A stretch of DNA of 64,000 nt, from positions 186,001 to 250,000 of the forward strand of contig NZ_JACBFP010000001.1 of assembly GCF_021401085.1 (NCBI RefSeq), read 5' to 3'. A program made the position numbers and the translations under genes. The DNA is from Chryseobacterium sp. R2A-55. GTDB taxonomy: Bacteria > Bacteroidota > Bacteroidia > Flavobacteriales > Weeksellaceae. Of this stretch, positions 33,819 to 42,923 are shown one piece after another; position 1 is the first letter of the stretch; the number at the start of each line of letters is the position of its first letter. The notes beneath the pieces were generated by a model. That model made no database searches. It saw only the letters and a list, made by a program, of their open reading frames with translations, and was not told the DNA's origin.

Positions 33819-35531
33819 ATGAATTTATTTACGGAGACCAATCTAAGTCCTGAAATATTGCAGGCAATTGGCGAACTGGGCTTTACGAGCCCGACAGAAA
33901 TCCAAAAACAGACTATTCCTTTTATCTCTACAGATACCCGCGATCTCATCGCACTTGCGCAAACAGGAACAGGCAAAACAGCAGCATTTTCGCTTCCGAT
34001 TTTGGATATGATTGACGACGGGAGTCGCAAAATCCAACTTTTGGTGCTGTGTCCTACAAGAGAACTTTGTTTGCAAATTACCAAAGACATTAAAAATTAT
34101 TCGAAATACATGAAAAACATCAAAACCACAGCGGTTTATGGTGGAAGCAGTATTACCGAACAAATCCGATCTCTGCGTGAGAAACCACAGATTATCGTGG
34201 GAACGCCGGGAAGGGTAATCGACTTGATCAACAGAAAAGCACTGGATTTCTCTGAAATCAGCTGGTTGGTTTTAGACGAAGCAGACGAAATGCTTTCCAT
34301 GGGTTTCAAAGATGAATTGGAAACCATTTTAAACGAAACCCCAGAGACAAAACAAACCCTCCTATTCTCAGCTACGATGAATAAAGAGGTAGAGAGAATC
34401 TCTAAAAATTATTTGGACAAACCTCACAAAATCTCGGTGGGTTCAATTAACGAAGTGAAGAAAAACATCACCCACGAATATTACGTGGTGGGTTACCGGA
34501 ACAAGAAGGAGGCCTTAAAAAGATTAATTGACAACAATCCCAATCAATACTCCATTATTTTCTGCCGCACCAGAATGGAAACCCAGGAAGTAGCAGATTT
34601 CCTGATGCAGAATGGTTACGGTGCAGACGCACTTCACGGCGATTTGTCTCAGGCGCAAAGAGACACGGTGATGAAAAAATTCCGTCTGAAGAATATTGAC
34701 ATTCTCGTTGCAACTGATGTAGCAGCAAGAGGTTTGGACGTGAACTCATTGACTCACGTGATTCATTATTCGCTTCCCGATGATCCTGAAGTTTTCGTTC
34801 ACCGAAGCGGAAGAACCGGAAGAGCAGGGAAAGACGGCATCTCAATGGCATTGATTAAGCCGGAAGAATCACGAAAATTAAAGCAGATTAAATCTGCAAC
34901 AAAAATCGATATTATCGAAAAAGTGGTTCCTACCGGGAAAGAAATCATCAAAGCTCAGGTGGGTGGCGTTTTCGAAAAACTATTGACAGAACACGAAGAT
35001 TTCTTTGAGTTCGACAACAAGTTGATTCCAGATTTGTCTGAGTTTTCCAAGGAAGAACTGGTTCACAAATTATTGCAATTCCAGCTCCGGGATTTGGCAC
35101 TTTTTTACAAGGACAAAAACGACATGAGCGAGCAGCACCTTAAAGAAGATGGCCGCGAAAGCAGAAGAGACCGAAGAGACCGTGATCGTGGCGACCGTGA
35201 CCGCGGTGATCGAAGAGACCGAGACAGAGGGGACAGAAGAGATCGTGACAGAGGTGAATCCAGAACAAGAGGTTCCAGAAAAAACAACAGCGAAATGACC
35301 AGATTCTTCTTCAATTTGGGAAAAAGAGACCATCTGAAAAAGATCGACATGCTGGAAATTCTGAACAAAGCCACTTCCAAATCCAAGAAAAGACCGGATA
35401 TTGGAGATATAGAAATTATGGAGAAGTTTTCCTTCTTCGAAGTGGAAAAATCCTTCAAAGAGGATGTTTTAAGAGGCTTGCAAACGCTGAAATTCAAAGG
35501 GAAAGAAATGCGTGCGGAAGAAGCCAATTAG
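33819..35531 (+). CDS. DEAD-box RNA helicase with Arg/Asp repeat linker and DbpA RNA-binding domain
   Basis: A 570-residue protein. The helicase core shows the Q motif (FTSPTEIQKQTIP), motif I AQTGTGKT at 47-54, VLDEADEM near 150, SAT near 184, and HRSGRTGRAGK near 328. A low-complexity linker (about 447-482) of alternating Arg, Asp and Gly follows, with units such as RDRGD and RRD. It gives way to a C-terminal domain resembling the DbpA/CsdA RNA-binding domain (TRFFFNLGKRDHLKKIDMLEIL). DbpA-type proteins act in 50S ribosome assembly; CsdA-type proteins act in cold adaptation and RNA decay. It is monocistronic, ending in a strong terminator. The exact RNA target is unknown. Confidence 0.9.
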   Translation: MNLFTETNLSPEILQAIGELGFTSPTEIQKQTIPFISTDTRDLIALAQTGTGKTAAFSLPILDMIDDGSRKIQLLVLCPTRELCLQITKDIKNYSKYMKNIKTTAVYGGSSITEQIRSLREKPQIIVGTPGRVIDLINRKALDFSEISWLVLDEADEMLSMGFKDELETILNETPETKQTLLFSATMNKEVERISKNYLDKPHKISVGSINEVKKNITHEYYVVGYRNKKEALKRLIDNNPNQYSIIFCRTRMETQEVADFLMQNGYGADALHGDLSQAQRDTVMKKFRLKNIDILVATDVAARGLDVNSLTHVIHYSLPDDPEVFVHRSGRTGRAGKDGISMALIKPEESRKLKQIKSATKIDIIEKVVPTGKEIIKAQVGGVFEKLLTEHEDFFEFDNKLIPDLSEFSKEELVHKLLQFQLRDLALFYKDKNDMSEQHLKEDGRESRRDRRDRDRGDRDRGDRRDRDRGDRRDRDRGESRTRGSRKNNSEMTRFFFNLGKRDHLKKIDMLEILNKATSKSKKRPDIGDIEIMEKFSFFEVEKSFKEDVLRGLQTLKFKGKEMRAEEAN

Positions 35532-35556
35532 GAGAAATCATTATGTGACAAATATA

Positions 35557-35586
35557 AAATCAGCAAAAATATTGCTGATTTTTTTG
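35557..35586 (+). terminator. Terminator of the DEAD-box helicase gene
   Basis: AAATCAGCAA pairs with TTGCTGATTT around a 4-base loop and runs into seven Ts. It begins 26 bases past the stop codon. Confidence 0.9.
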
Positions 35587-35692
35587 TTTTCTGTGAATCT
35601 GAATTTGCAATGTTAACAAAACTTAATATTAAAATAAAAATTAGCCTTAGACTTTTTCGGAAATTTGCATCATTAATTTTAAACTCAAAAAA

Positions 35693-36331
35693 ATGGGAAT
35701 CGGAAATATTTTTAAGGCATTCCAACCTAAAGACAAAGTGTTTTTTGTATTGTTTGAAAAGGTGGCAGAAACTTTGGTTTCCATGTCTAAAGAATTCCAT
35801 GAAAGCTTGCTGGAATTTGACATCAATGACGACACGATGCTAAAAGATATGAGCGATTACGAACACAAACTCGATGATTTAACCCACGAGATTTTCGTAC
35901 AGCTTGGTGAAAACTTCATCACCCCATTTGACCGTGAAGACATCAGTACTTTGGCAAGTGGATTAGACGATATCGCTGATTTCATGTTTGCTTCAGCGAA
36001 ATATATTTATCTTTATAAAACACCGCTGGATCCTTCATACACGGAATTCTCCCTACTGATTTACAAATCTTGCGTAGAAATCGAAAACGCAATCAAAAAT
36101 ATGAAGGATTTCAAGAACCCAAAAGAAGTAAAGGAATCCTGCATTAAGATCAATTCATTCGAAAATATTGCGGATGACGTTTTGAGCCAAGCTACCGTAA
36201 AACTTTTCGAAACTCAGGACGCGATCAACATCATCAAAATAAAATCTGTTCTGGAATACCTCGAAACTGTTACTGACAAGGCAGAAGACGTGGCAAACAC
36301 GATTGAGAACATCATCATCAAATACGCCTAA
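35693..36331 (+). CDS. DUF47 family Pit accessory protein (PhoU-like)
   Basis: A 212-residue all-helical protein of the DUF47 family. It has the acidic metal-binding turns typical of PhoU-like bundles: DYEHKLDDLTHEI near 60, FDREDISTLASGLDDIADFM near 82 and ENIADDVL near 158. DUF47 genes almost always precede a Pit-type phosphate transporter and are thought to regulate it. Here the pit gene starts 28 bp downstream. The start MGIGNIFKAFQPKD is typical of the family. Confidence 0.9.
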   Translation: MGIGNIFKAFQPKDKVFFVLFEKVAETLVSMSKEFHESLLEFDINDDTMLKDMSDYEHKLDDLTHEIFVQLGENFITPFDREDISTLASGLDDIADFMFASAKYIYLYKTPLDPSYTEFSLLIYKSCVEIENAIKNMKDFKNPKEVKESCIKINSFENIADDVLSQATVKLFETQDAINIIKIKSVLEYLETVTDKAEDVANTIENIIIKYA

Positions 36332-36358
36332 TCTATTCATTAACACAAAAAATAAAGA

Positions 36359-37501
36359 ATGGATTTACCAATATTATTAGTTGTCATTATTGTTCTGGCA
36401 TTAATTTTTGACTATATCAATGGGTTCCACGATGCGGCAAACTCTATCGCCACCATTGTTTCCACCAAAGTTCTATCACCTTTCCAAGCAGTAATTTGGG
36501 CGGCAGTTTGGAATTTTGCGGCATTTTTTCTCGCCGCCTATGTCATCGGAGAATTCAAAATCGGGAATACTATTGCAAAATCGGTCAATGAGAACTTCAT
36601 CAATCTAGAAGTCATCTTCGCCGGACTCATCGCAGCCATCGCATGGAACTTGCTGACTTGGTGGTTCGGAATCCCATCTTCCTCCTCGCACACCTTAATC
36701 GGAGGATTTCTGGGTGCCGCTTTAATGTATGCATTGGTTTCCGATTACCATGCCGTCGCATTGGCACAACCGGATCTGGGATTTTTCGAAAAAATCAAGC
36801 TATCCATACATCAGCTTTTTACGCAGAAAGTAGTCAAATATGATAAGGTCATTCCGATTTTCCTTTTCATCTTCTTGGCACCGATTATTGGTATGATTAT
36901 TTCCGTGGTGATCACCTTGCTGATAGTAAATATCGCGAAGAGAACAAATCCTCGAAAAGCAGACCATATTTTCAGAAAACTACAATTGGTCTCATCTGCA
37001 CTTTTCAGTTTAGGACATGGAACCAACGATGCGCAAAAAGTAATGGGAATCATCGGTGCGGCAGTGATTTACTACCATGTATCAATGTTGGGAGATCCAG
37101 TTTATACTTCGATGGACGGAGCACACCAGTTCACCTATTTTGTGGAACATTATTATTGGGTCCCCTTCACTTCTTTCTTGATGATTGCTTTGGGAACCAT
37201 GAGCGGAGGTTGGAAAATCGTGAAAACTATGGGAACAAGAATCACAAAAGTAACCCCACTGGAAGGAGTTAGCGCAGAAACAGCAGGTGCAATCACCCTG
37301 TTTTTGACAGAGCATTTCGGGATTCCAGTTTCTACCACACACACCATTACAGGTGCAATCATTGGAGTTGGATTAACGAAAAGAATTTCGGCGGTTCGCT
37401 GGGGAATTACTGTAAGTCTTTTGTGGGCCTGGATTTTAACAATTCCTATTTCTGCAATCGTAGCCGGAATCACCTACTTGCTTGTGATTATGGTAAAATA
37501 A
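36359..37501 (+). CDS. pit: Low-affinity inorganic phosphate transporter, Pit family
   Basis: A 380-residue inner-membrane protein of about ten helices. The duplicated Pit signature is present: NGFHDAANSIATIVSTK near 21-37, and GHGTNDAQKVMGIIGA near 219 in the second half. The IPSSSSHTLIGG and IPVSTTHTITGA pairs are also present. Pit transporters import metal-phosphate complexes using the proton gradient. The central loop (about 190-215) is basic and cytoplasmic, the expected docking area for DUF47. It forms a two-gene operon with DUF47, closed by a hairpin terminator. Confidence 0.94.
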   Translation: MDLPILLVVIIVLALIFDYINGFHDAANSIATIVSTKVLSPFQAVIWAAVWNFAAFFLAAYVIGEFKIGNTIAKSVNENFINLEVIFAGLIAAIAWNLLTWWFGIPSSSSHTLIGGFLGAALMYALVSDYHAVALAQPDLGFFEKIKLSIHQLFTQKVVKYDKVIPIFLFIFLAPIIGMIISVVITLLIVNIAKRTNPRKADHIFRKLQLVSSALFSLGHGTNDAQKVMGIIGAAVIYYHVSMLGDPVYTSMDGAHQFTYFVEHYYWVPFTSFLMIALGTMSGGWKIVKTMGTRITKVTPLEGVSAETAGAITLFLTEHFGIPVSTTHTITGAIIGVGLTKRISAVRWGITVSLLWAWILTIPISAIVAGITYLLVIMVK

Positions 37502-37547
37502 TAAAGAAATTTTTGGAGAAGCAATACGCTTCTTGACCAACAAAAAA

Positions 37548-37582
37548 TAATAAAAGTCATTCCTGAAGGAGTGGCTTTTTTC
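37548..37582 (+). terminator. Terminator of the DUF47-pit operon
   Basis: AAAGTCATTCCT pairs with AGGAGTGGCTTT (two G-U pairs) around GA, followed by a T run. A smaller hairpin (AGAAGC/GCTTCT) lies about 20 bases upstream. Confidence 0.75.
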
Positions 37583-37592
37583 AACTTAAATT

Positions 37593-37623
37593 TTAGACAA
37601 ATACTATTAAAATCGTATTTTTG
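37593..37623 (+). promoter_or_regulatory. Promoter of the polyprenyl diphosphate synthase gene
   Basis: TTAG, one mismatch from TTTG, is followed by 19 bp and the exact -7 box TATTTTTG. It ends 17 bases before the ATG at 37641. Confidence 0.65.
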
Positions 37624-37640
37624 CGTAAACAGGAAATTTT

Positions 37641-38612
37641 ATGCAGTTTTTAGATGATTACCAAAGAATTGTGGCAGAAGCCATCGAAAAATATACCTTT
37701 AGGGATAAACCCGCGGAATTATATGAGCCGATGAACTACATCATCTCACATGGAGGAAAAAGACTTCGACCTATCATGGTCTTGATGGCCAATGATATGT
37801 TCGACGGCGAAATAGAAAAAGCCCTAAAACCGGCTTTAGCAATTGAATTTTTCCACAACTTCACCTTAATTCATGACGACATCATGGATGAAGCTCCACT
37901 CAGAAGAGGGAAACCAACTATCCATACCTTGCACGGAGTCAACGTGGGGATACTTTCTGGAGACGCATTGCTTTTCAAGGCATACAAATTTTTTGAAGAT
38001 CTGGAACCCAATCTGTTCAAAGCATGCATGAGGGTTTTCAACCATACCGGACTTTTACTTTCCGAAGGGCAGCAATATGATATAAATTTTGAAACAAAAG
38101 GTGATGTTACCTTCAATGACTATATCAGAATGATCACCTACAAAACCGGAATCTTGAGCGCATCTTCATTTGAAATCGGCGCTTTGATCGCAGGTGCGAA
38201 TTTCACAGATGCGAAAGCCATATTTAACTTCGGAAAACACGTGGGAATCGCATTCCAAATTATGGATGATTACCTGGACGTTTTCGGTGACCAGCAGTCT
38301 TTCGGAAAAATGCATGCGGGTGACATCGTGGAAAACAAGAAAACCGTACTCTATCTTTTGGCCAAAGAACATGCCACCGAAGAGGAACTGAAGGAACTGG
38401 AATTCTGGTATTCGAAAAAGACGGATAACCTCGATAAAATCTACAGTGTGGAGAAAATTTTCCGCCGGACAAAAGTGGACGAAAAAACACTTTTGCTCAT
38501 CCAAAAACACAACGAAATCGCCCAACATTACCTCAACAAAATCAATGTACCCGACGAAAAGAAAAAACCGTTTATTGAGTTAGCCAATTATCTGTTAAGA
38601 AGAGAATCTTAG
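37641..38612 (+). CDS. ispB: Polyprenyl diphosphate synthase (trans, long chain)
   Basis: A 323-residue prenyl elongase with the two aspartate-rich motifs, FTLIHDDIMDEAPLRRGKPT (first DDxxD at 79-83) and FQIMDDYLDVFGD (second at 209-213). The HGGKRLRP box is at 37-44. It condenses isopentenyl diphosphate onto an allylic primer to make a C30-C40 chain for menaquinone and possibly for lipid carriers. Flavobacteria mostly carry MK-6, so hexaprenyl is likely, but chain length is not proven by sequence. The GSCFA and TatD genes follow, and all three may be one transcript. Confidence 0.9.
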   Translation: MQFLDDYQRIVAEAIEKYTFRDKPAELYEPMNYIISHGGKRLRPIMVLMANDMFDGEIEKALKPALAIEFFHNFTLIHDDIMDEAPLRRGKPTIHTLHGVNVGILSGDALLFKAYKFFEDLEPNLFKACMRVFNHTGLLLSEGQQYDINFETKGDVTFNDYIRMITYKTGILSASSFEIGALIAGANFTDAKAIFNFGKHVGIAFQIMDDYLDVFGDQQSFGKMHAGDIVENKKTVLYLLAKEHATEEELKELEFWYSKKTDNLDKIYSVEKIFRRTKVDEKTLLLIQKHNEIAQHYLNKINVPDEKKKPFIELANYLLRRES

Positions 38613-38699
38613 AAATACGAAAACTTTCTGCAGACAGACAGGGAAGAAAACCTATCTGAAGACGGACAGGAATACAACTTCGTAAATAATAAAAAATAA

Positions 38700-39662
38700 A
38701 TGAAATTCCGCACAGCAGTTGAAATAAATGATTCTGAAAAGAAAATTGAATTGGAAGACCATATCTTTTCCATCGGATCTTGCTTCTCCACCGAGATTTC
38801 GGAGTTGTTGGAAACGGGGCAAATTCAAAGTCTAAATAATCCTTTCGGTACGATCTTCAATCCGTTTTCCATCAATCTTGCCATAAGAAAAATCCACCTT
38901 TCCGAATTTTATACCGAGCAAGACCTCATCGGATATGATAATCAGGTGATTTCGCTGGATCATCACACCAGTTTTGATTCCAGATTTTCACATCAGACAC
39001 TTGCAAACATCAACGCAAAAATTGAAGAGGCAAATCTTTTCCTGCAGGATGCAAACTGGGTTTTAATTACTTACGGAACCTCTTTCATCTATGAATTTTT
39101 GCCCAAGAAGAAATTAGTTGCCAATTGCCATAAAATTCCCGGAAAATATTTCGAGAAAAGACTTTTGACTCAACAAGAAATCATGGATTCCATTCGGGAA
39201 ACCATCGAAAACCTGAACGATATCTGTAAAAGCGACGTGCAAATTCTATTCACCGTTTCGCCGGTCCGTCATACAAAAGACGGCATGATGGAAAATACAT
39301 TGAGCAAATCCAAACTCATTTCTGCGGTTCACGAAGTTTTGCCCCAGTTTGAAAACTGCCATTATCTCCCTGTTTACGAGATTTTGATGGATGACTTGCG
39401 CGATTATCGTTTTTATCAGGAAGACCTGATCCATCCGAATTCCCAGGCGGTTCAATATATTTGGGAAAAGTTCGGGAACGCCTATTTTTCAGATAGGACC
39501 ATGGATTTTGTGGAAGAAAACTTCAGGATCATGAAAGCATTGGAACATAAACCCAATGATGAGACCCACCCGAAATACCACGAATTCCTGGAGAATTTGA
39601 AAGGGAGAATCGCATTGCAGCAGACCAAAGTGAAATTTCCGATATTCCAAAAAAGTACTTAA
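38700..39662 (+). CDS. GSCFA domain protein
   Basis: A 320-residue protein with the defining motif SIGSCFSTEISELL at about 26-39 and NPFGTIFNPFSI near 56. Later come YGTSFIYE near 125, VSPVRHTKDGM near 190 and DLIHPNSQAVQYIW near 243. These blocks (Ser in GSC, then Asp/His in DxxH) are those of an SGNH-like hydrolase, so esterase or acyltransferase activity is possible. GSCFA proteins are common in Bacteroidetes and some are fused to peptidase domains; the substrate is unknown. TatD begins 3 bp after it. Confidence 0.9.
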   Translation: MKFRTAVEINDSEKKIELEDHIFSIGSCFSTEISELLETGQIQSLNNPFGTIFNPFSINLAIRKIHLSEFYTEQDLIGYDNQVISLDHHTSFDSRFSHQTLANINAKIEEANLFLQDANWVLITYGTSFIYEFLPKKKLVANCHKIPGKYFEKRLLTQQEIMDSIRETIENLNDICKSDVQILFTVSPVRHTKDGMMENTLSKSKLISAVHEVLPQFENCHYLPVYEILMDDLRDYRFYQEDLIHPNSQAVQYIWEKFGNAYFSDRTMDFVEENFRIMKALEHKPNDETHPKYHEFLENLKGRIALQQTKVKFPIFQKST

Positions 39663-39665
39663 CTC

Positions 39666-40439
39666 ATGATCGACACCCATACTCACCTTTACTCAGAGCA
39701 ATTTGATTCTGACCGTGACGAAATGATTCAACGTGCGATGAATAAAGGAATCACAAAATTTTACCTTCCCGCCATTGATTCCCTGTATCACCAAAAAATG
39801 CTGAAATTAGAATCGGAATATCCAGGAATAATTTTCGCGATGATGGGACTTCATCCGTGTGATGTAAAACCGGAAACCTGGGAAAAAGAGCTGGAAATCG
39901 TAGAAAATTACCTCAATGAAAGAACTTTTTCCGCTATCGGAGAAATCGGCATTGACCTTTATTGGGACAAATCTACCTTAGCGATCCAAATCAAAGCGTT
40001 TGAAAAGCAAATCGATTGGGCAATTGAAAAAGATTTGCCGATTGTGATTCACACGCGTGAAAGTTTTGAAGAAGTTTTCGAGGTTTTGGAAAAGAAAAAA
40101 CACCCCAAACTGCGCGGAATTTTTCACTGTTTTTCCGGAAATCTGGAACAGGCAAGACATGCCATCGAATTGAACTTTGTGCTTGGAATTGGTGGAGTGG
40201 TGACTTTTAAAAACGGCAAAATCGACCAGTTTCTACATGAAATCCCGTTAGAAAAAATCGTTTTGGAAACCGATTCACCTTACTTGGCACCGGTTCCTTT
40301 CCGCGGAAAACGAAACGAAAGCTCTTATCTGGAGCTGGTCGCTGGAAAACTGGTGGATATTTACGAAATGGATTTTCTGGAAATTGATCGGATTACCACT
40401 GAAAATGCAGAACGGATTTTTGGAAAAAAATGCCACTAA
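39666..40439 (+). CDS. tatD: TatD family metal-dependent DNase
   Basis: A 257-residue TIM-barrel hydrolase. Metal ligands are visible in MIDTHTHLYSEQFD (HxH at 4-6), GEIGIDLYWD near 98, VIHTRES near 127, GIFHCFSGN near 150 and ETDSPYLAPVP near 202. TatD enzymes are 3'-5' exonucleases or deacylases acting in DNA repair or tRNA quality control. It is 3 bp after the GSCFA gene and convergent with rhlE. Confidence 0.93.
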   Translation: MIDTHTHLYSEQFDSDRDEMIQRAMNKGITKFYLPAIDSLYHQKMLKLESEYPGIIFAMMGLHPCDVKPETWEKELEIVENYLNERTFSAIGEIGIDLYWDKSTLAIQIKAFEKQIDWAIEKDLPIVIHTRESFEEVFEVLEKKKHPKLRGIFHCFSGNLEQARHAIELNFVLGIGGVVTFKNGKIDQFLHEIPLEKIVLETDSPYLAPVPFRGKRNESSYLELVAGKLVDIYEMDFLEIDRITTENAERIFGKKCH

Positions 40440-40494
40440 TTCACAAAAAAAAATCATGAAAAAGTGGCAATAATTACCGGCGCCAGAAAAATGA

Positions 40495-41778
40495 TTATTT
40501 TTTCCTGAAAAAACTCTTGTTTTTTACTTTTCTAAAGCCAATTTCGTCCTTCTCTTTTGGCCGGGATTTTTGCGTATCGGCCGAGCTTCGTTGGCCTTGA
40601 TTCGCATGAAAGGGTTTATTGTTGGAATCCCTTTTCTGAACCACCAAATCGTCGGTATGAAACGGATGGTCTTTTTCCACCGGGATTTTTTTACCGATGA
40701 GTTTCTCCGTATTTTTCAGGTTGACCAAATCCAGCCCGTCAACAAACGAGATGGAATTTCCTTCAGCGCCTGCTCTTCCGGTTCTTCCAATTCTATGGAC
40801 ATAAGTTTCGGAGACATCGGAAAGTTCGAAATTCAACACATATTTTAGTTCGTCAATATCGATTCCACGCGCTGCAATATCGGTAGCCACAAGGATTCTG
40901 GTTTTTCCGGATTTAAAATTGTTCAGGGCATTTTGTCTGGCATTCTGCGATTTATTCCCGTGGATTGCTTCTGCGGAAATCTTGCTTTTCTGAAGTTTTC
41001 TGGCAATTTTATCCGCACCATGTTTGGTTCTTGAAAAAACCAAAACCGATTCGGAGATATCATTTTCCAAAATATGCGTTAACAAATCCAGTTTATTGTC
41101 TTTCTCCACAAAATAGACTTTCTGCTGAATCGTGTCAGCGGTTGCAGAAACCGGAGCAACTGCCACTTTCACAGGATTGGTGAGCATGGAGTTTGCCAGG
41201 TTTTTGATCTCATCTGGAAAAGTCGCTGAGAAAAACAAAGTCTGTCTTTTTGACGGCAGAAGTTTCAAAACTTTTTTTACATCATGCACAAATCCCATGT
41301 CGAGCATTCTGTCGGCTTCGTCCAGTACAAATATTTCCAGGTTTTTCAGTGAAATCAAGCCTTGGCCGATGAAGTCCAGCAATCTTCCGGGAGTTGCTAC
41401 CAAGATGTCCACACCATTTCTTATTGCTGCTTCTTGCCCACCTTGTTTCACGCCGCCGAAAACCACTAAGGTTTTCAAGGGGAGGTGTCTTCCATAAGCT
41501 TTAAAGCTTTCTTCAATCTGGATCGCCAATTCTCGGGTTGGAGTGAGAATCAAAGCCTTGATGTGTCTGTTTTTTTCTTTTCTTAAAGATAAGTTTTGAA
41601 GGATCGGAATCCCAAATGCGGCGGTTTTACCCGTTCCCGTTTGAGCTGTTCCCAGTAAATCTTTTCCCAACAAAATACTGGGAATTGCCTGCTCCTGAAT
41701 TGGGGTTGGCTGCGTGTAACCTTCTTCCTTCACCGCTTTCGCGATGGGGTCGATGAGTTTTAAGTCTGTAAAATTCAA
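40495..41778 (-). CDS. rhlE: DEAD-box RNA helicase, RhlE-like
   Basis: A 427-residue helicase with the Q motif ([13 protein letters not shown]), AQTGTGKT at 41-48, PTRELAIQ near 83, [13 protein letters not shown] near 150, SATFP near 182 and [10 protein letters not shown] near 324. The C-terminal 60 residues are basic and disordered-looking ([22 protein letters not shown] and onward), as in RhlE proteins. It unwinds RNA during ribosome maturation or mRNA decay. This is the second DEAD-box helicase in the window; it lacks the DbpA domain and the Arg/Asp linker of the first. Confidence 0.9.
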   Translation of the reverse strand: MNFTDLKLIDPIAKAVKEEGYTQPTPIQEQAIPSILLGKDLLGTAQTGTGKTAAFGIPILQNLSLRKEKNRHIKALILTPTRELAIQIEESFKAYGRHLPLKTLVVFGGVKQGGQEAAIRNGVDILVATPGRLLDFIGQGLISLKNLEIFVLDEADRMLDMGFVHDVKKVLKLLPSKRQTLFFSATFPDEIKNLANSMLTNPVKVAVAPVSATADTIQQKVYFVEKDNKLDLLTHILENDISESVLVFSRTKHGADKIARKLQKSKISAEAIHGNKSQNARQNALNNFKSGKTRILVATDIAARGIDIDELKYVLNFELSDVSETYVHRIGRTGRAGAEGNSISFVDGLDLVNLKNTEKLIGKKIPVEKDHPFHTDDLVVQKRDSNNKPFHANQGQRSSADTQKSRPKEKDEIGFRKVKNKSFFRKK

Positions 41779-41897
41779 ATGAAATGTTTTTGGTTAAAAT
41801 GAAACTTGCGTCATTCTTTTAATGTAACGAAGAAATGAATGAAAAGAGATTTTCAGTACCGCAAGAAAGCGGATTCATCAAGAATGACTACGTTCAT

Positions 41898-41927
41898 AAA
41901 AAAACCTTCTACCAAAGAAGGGTTTTA
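41898..41927 (-). terminator. Terminator of the DUF6438 lipoprotein gene
   Basis: On the reverse strand AACCCTTCT pairs with AGAAGGTT around a short loop and runs into seven Ts. It lies 26 bases past the lipoprotein stop codon. Confidence 0.75.
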
Positions 41928-41952
41928 TGCCGCAAATGTACATCATTTTTTT

Positions 41953-42441
41953 TTAATGCCCTTTGAGTTTGGTCCAGGTTTGGGTTTTCGTCAAGCTTTC
42001 GATGAATAGGTAAAGACGGGATAAGTCTTCGTTTCCGTTTTTGCCGTAATCTTCCACCTGTTTTACGGAATGATCATTAAAGGTGACCGTGAGATACGAA
42101 GTCGGCAAATCGGTAATATTTCGGTCTCCATAATCATTTTTTAAGGATTTCAAATTCAAAGAATCCAACATTTCTATAAGTTTATCAAAACTTTCTTGGT
42201 CTAAAGTTGTTTTAAAGGTTCCTTCTTTAGGCTTAGAAAAATCGGCTTTTGAATTTCCTTCGTAAAAAGTAAATCTTTCTGCATCGATAATCGCTGTTTT
42301 ATCAGGATTAATTGTCATTTTGAAAATCGGACAAAACCCGAAACAGGCACCTGCTTCGTACTCAATTTTTGAATAGTTGGTTTTGTTTGGTGTTGCGCAG
42401 GAACTTAGGAGGATGAGCATAAAGACCGGCAAATATTTCAT
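41953..42441 (-). CDS. DUF6438 lipoprotein
   Basis: A 162-residue protein with signal peptide KYLPVFMLILLSSCATP (lipid Cys15). The mature part begins IEYEAGACFGFCPIFKMTI, the CxGxCPxF/Y block of DUF6438. This is followed by AERFTFYEGNSKADF and a C-terminal YLTVTFNDHSVKQVEDYG. The two cysteines could form a disulfide. The protein is likely anchored in the outer membrane or facing the periplasm. Function is unknown. An outer-membrane barrel pseudogene lies immediately upstream. Confidence 0.82.
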   Translation of the reverse strand: MKYLPVFMLILLSSCATPNKTNYSKIEYEAGACFGFCPIFKMTINPDKTAIIDAERFTFYEGNSKADFSKPKEGTFKTTLDQESFDKLIEMLDSLNLKSLKNDYGDRNITDLPTSYLTVTFNDHSVKQVEDYGKNGNEDLSRLYLFIESLTKTQTWTKLKGH

Positions 42442-42446
42442 GTTTC

Positions 42447-42920
42447 TTACTTTAATGTAATATTCCGTTCAATAATTGTTCCGAAATTATTTGGTCCTTT
42501 ATCCCAAACCAAACTGAAAGAGTTAGCCTTTTAGATTAATCTCACTTTTCATCAGGTCTGAAACTCCAAAATCATACCTTGCATCGACAAAAAATTCTTG
42601 GTGAAAAAAAATCCGGAGCCTACAAATGGAAAAATATTGAGGGTTTTTGCACTTTCGAGATCTTTGGCATTGCGCAAACCATTTCCATTAAAACCCTGAC
42701 TTGGCTCGCTGCTCAAAGTAATTGCGAAATAATTGATTTCCGCTGAAATATAAAAACTATTAAGAATTTGATACTTTGCACTTACAGGCAACATTATTTG
42801 TTAGCTTCAGTATGTTGCAAGGACATAAACAATATCGATATAAATACCGTTGTCATTTTCTTTAAATCCACTTTTGATTTTCCGTCAATACTTATATAGA
42901 GCAAATCCCTTTGTAAAGAG
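42447..42920 (-). pseudogene. Remnant of an outer-membrane beta-barrel protein gene
   Basis: The reverse strand holds pieces of a beta-barrel sequence in different frames. One 80-codon frame (42552-42794) reads MLPVSAKYQILNSFYISAEI and later TLNIFPFVGSGFFFTKN, the alternating aromatic strands of the PorT/OMP_b-brl family. After that point a +1 frame continues the barrel with FFVDARYDFGVSDLMKSEIN, and a third frame adds ANSFSLVWDKGPNNFG before a stop at 42447. Upstream, DNGIYIDIVYVLATY appears in another frame with stops. At least three frame breaks and a missing signal peptide show that this is not a working gene. The 5' end may have been lost when obg came to lie beside it. Confidence 0.65.
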
Positions 42921-42923
42921 AAA

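Noticed and set aside
35105-35527. 140-codon Ser/Arg/Leu-rich frame on the - strand
   Set aside because: It mirrors the Arg/Asp linker of the helicase and is a by-product of that repeat.
40436-40478. Bidirectional terminator between tatD and rhlE
   Set aside because: TGCCAC and GTGGCA can pair, but the loop would be about 27 bases and no clear T run follows on either side, so I did not list it.
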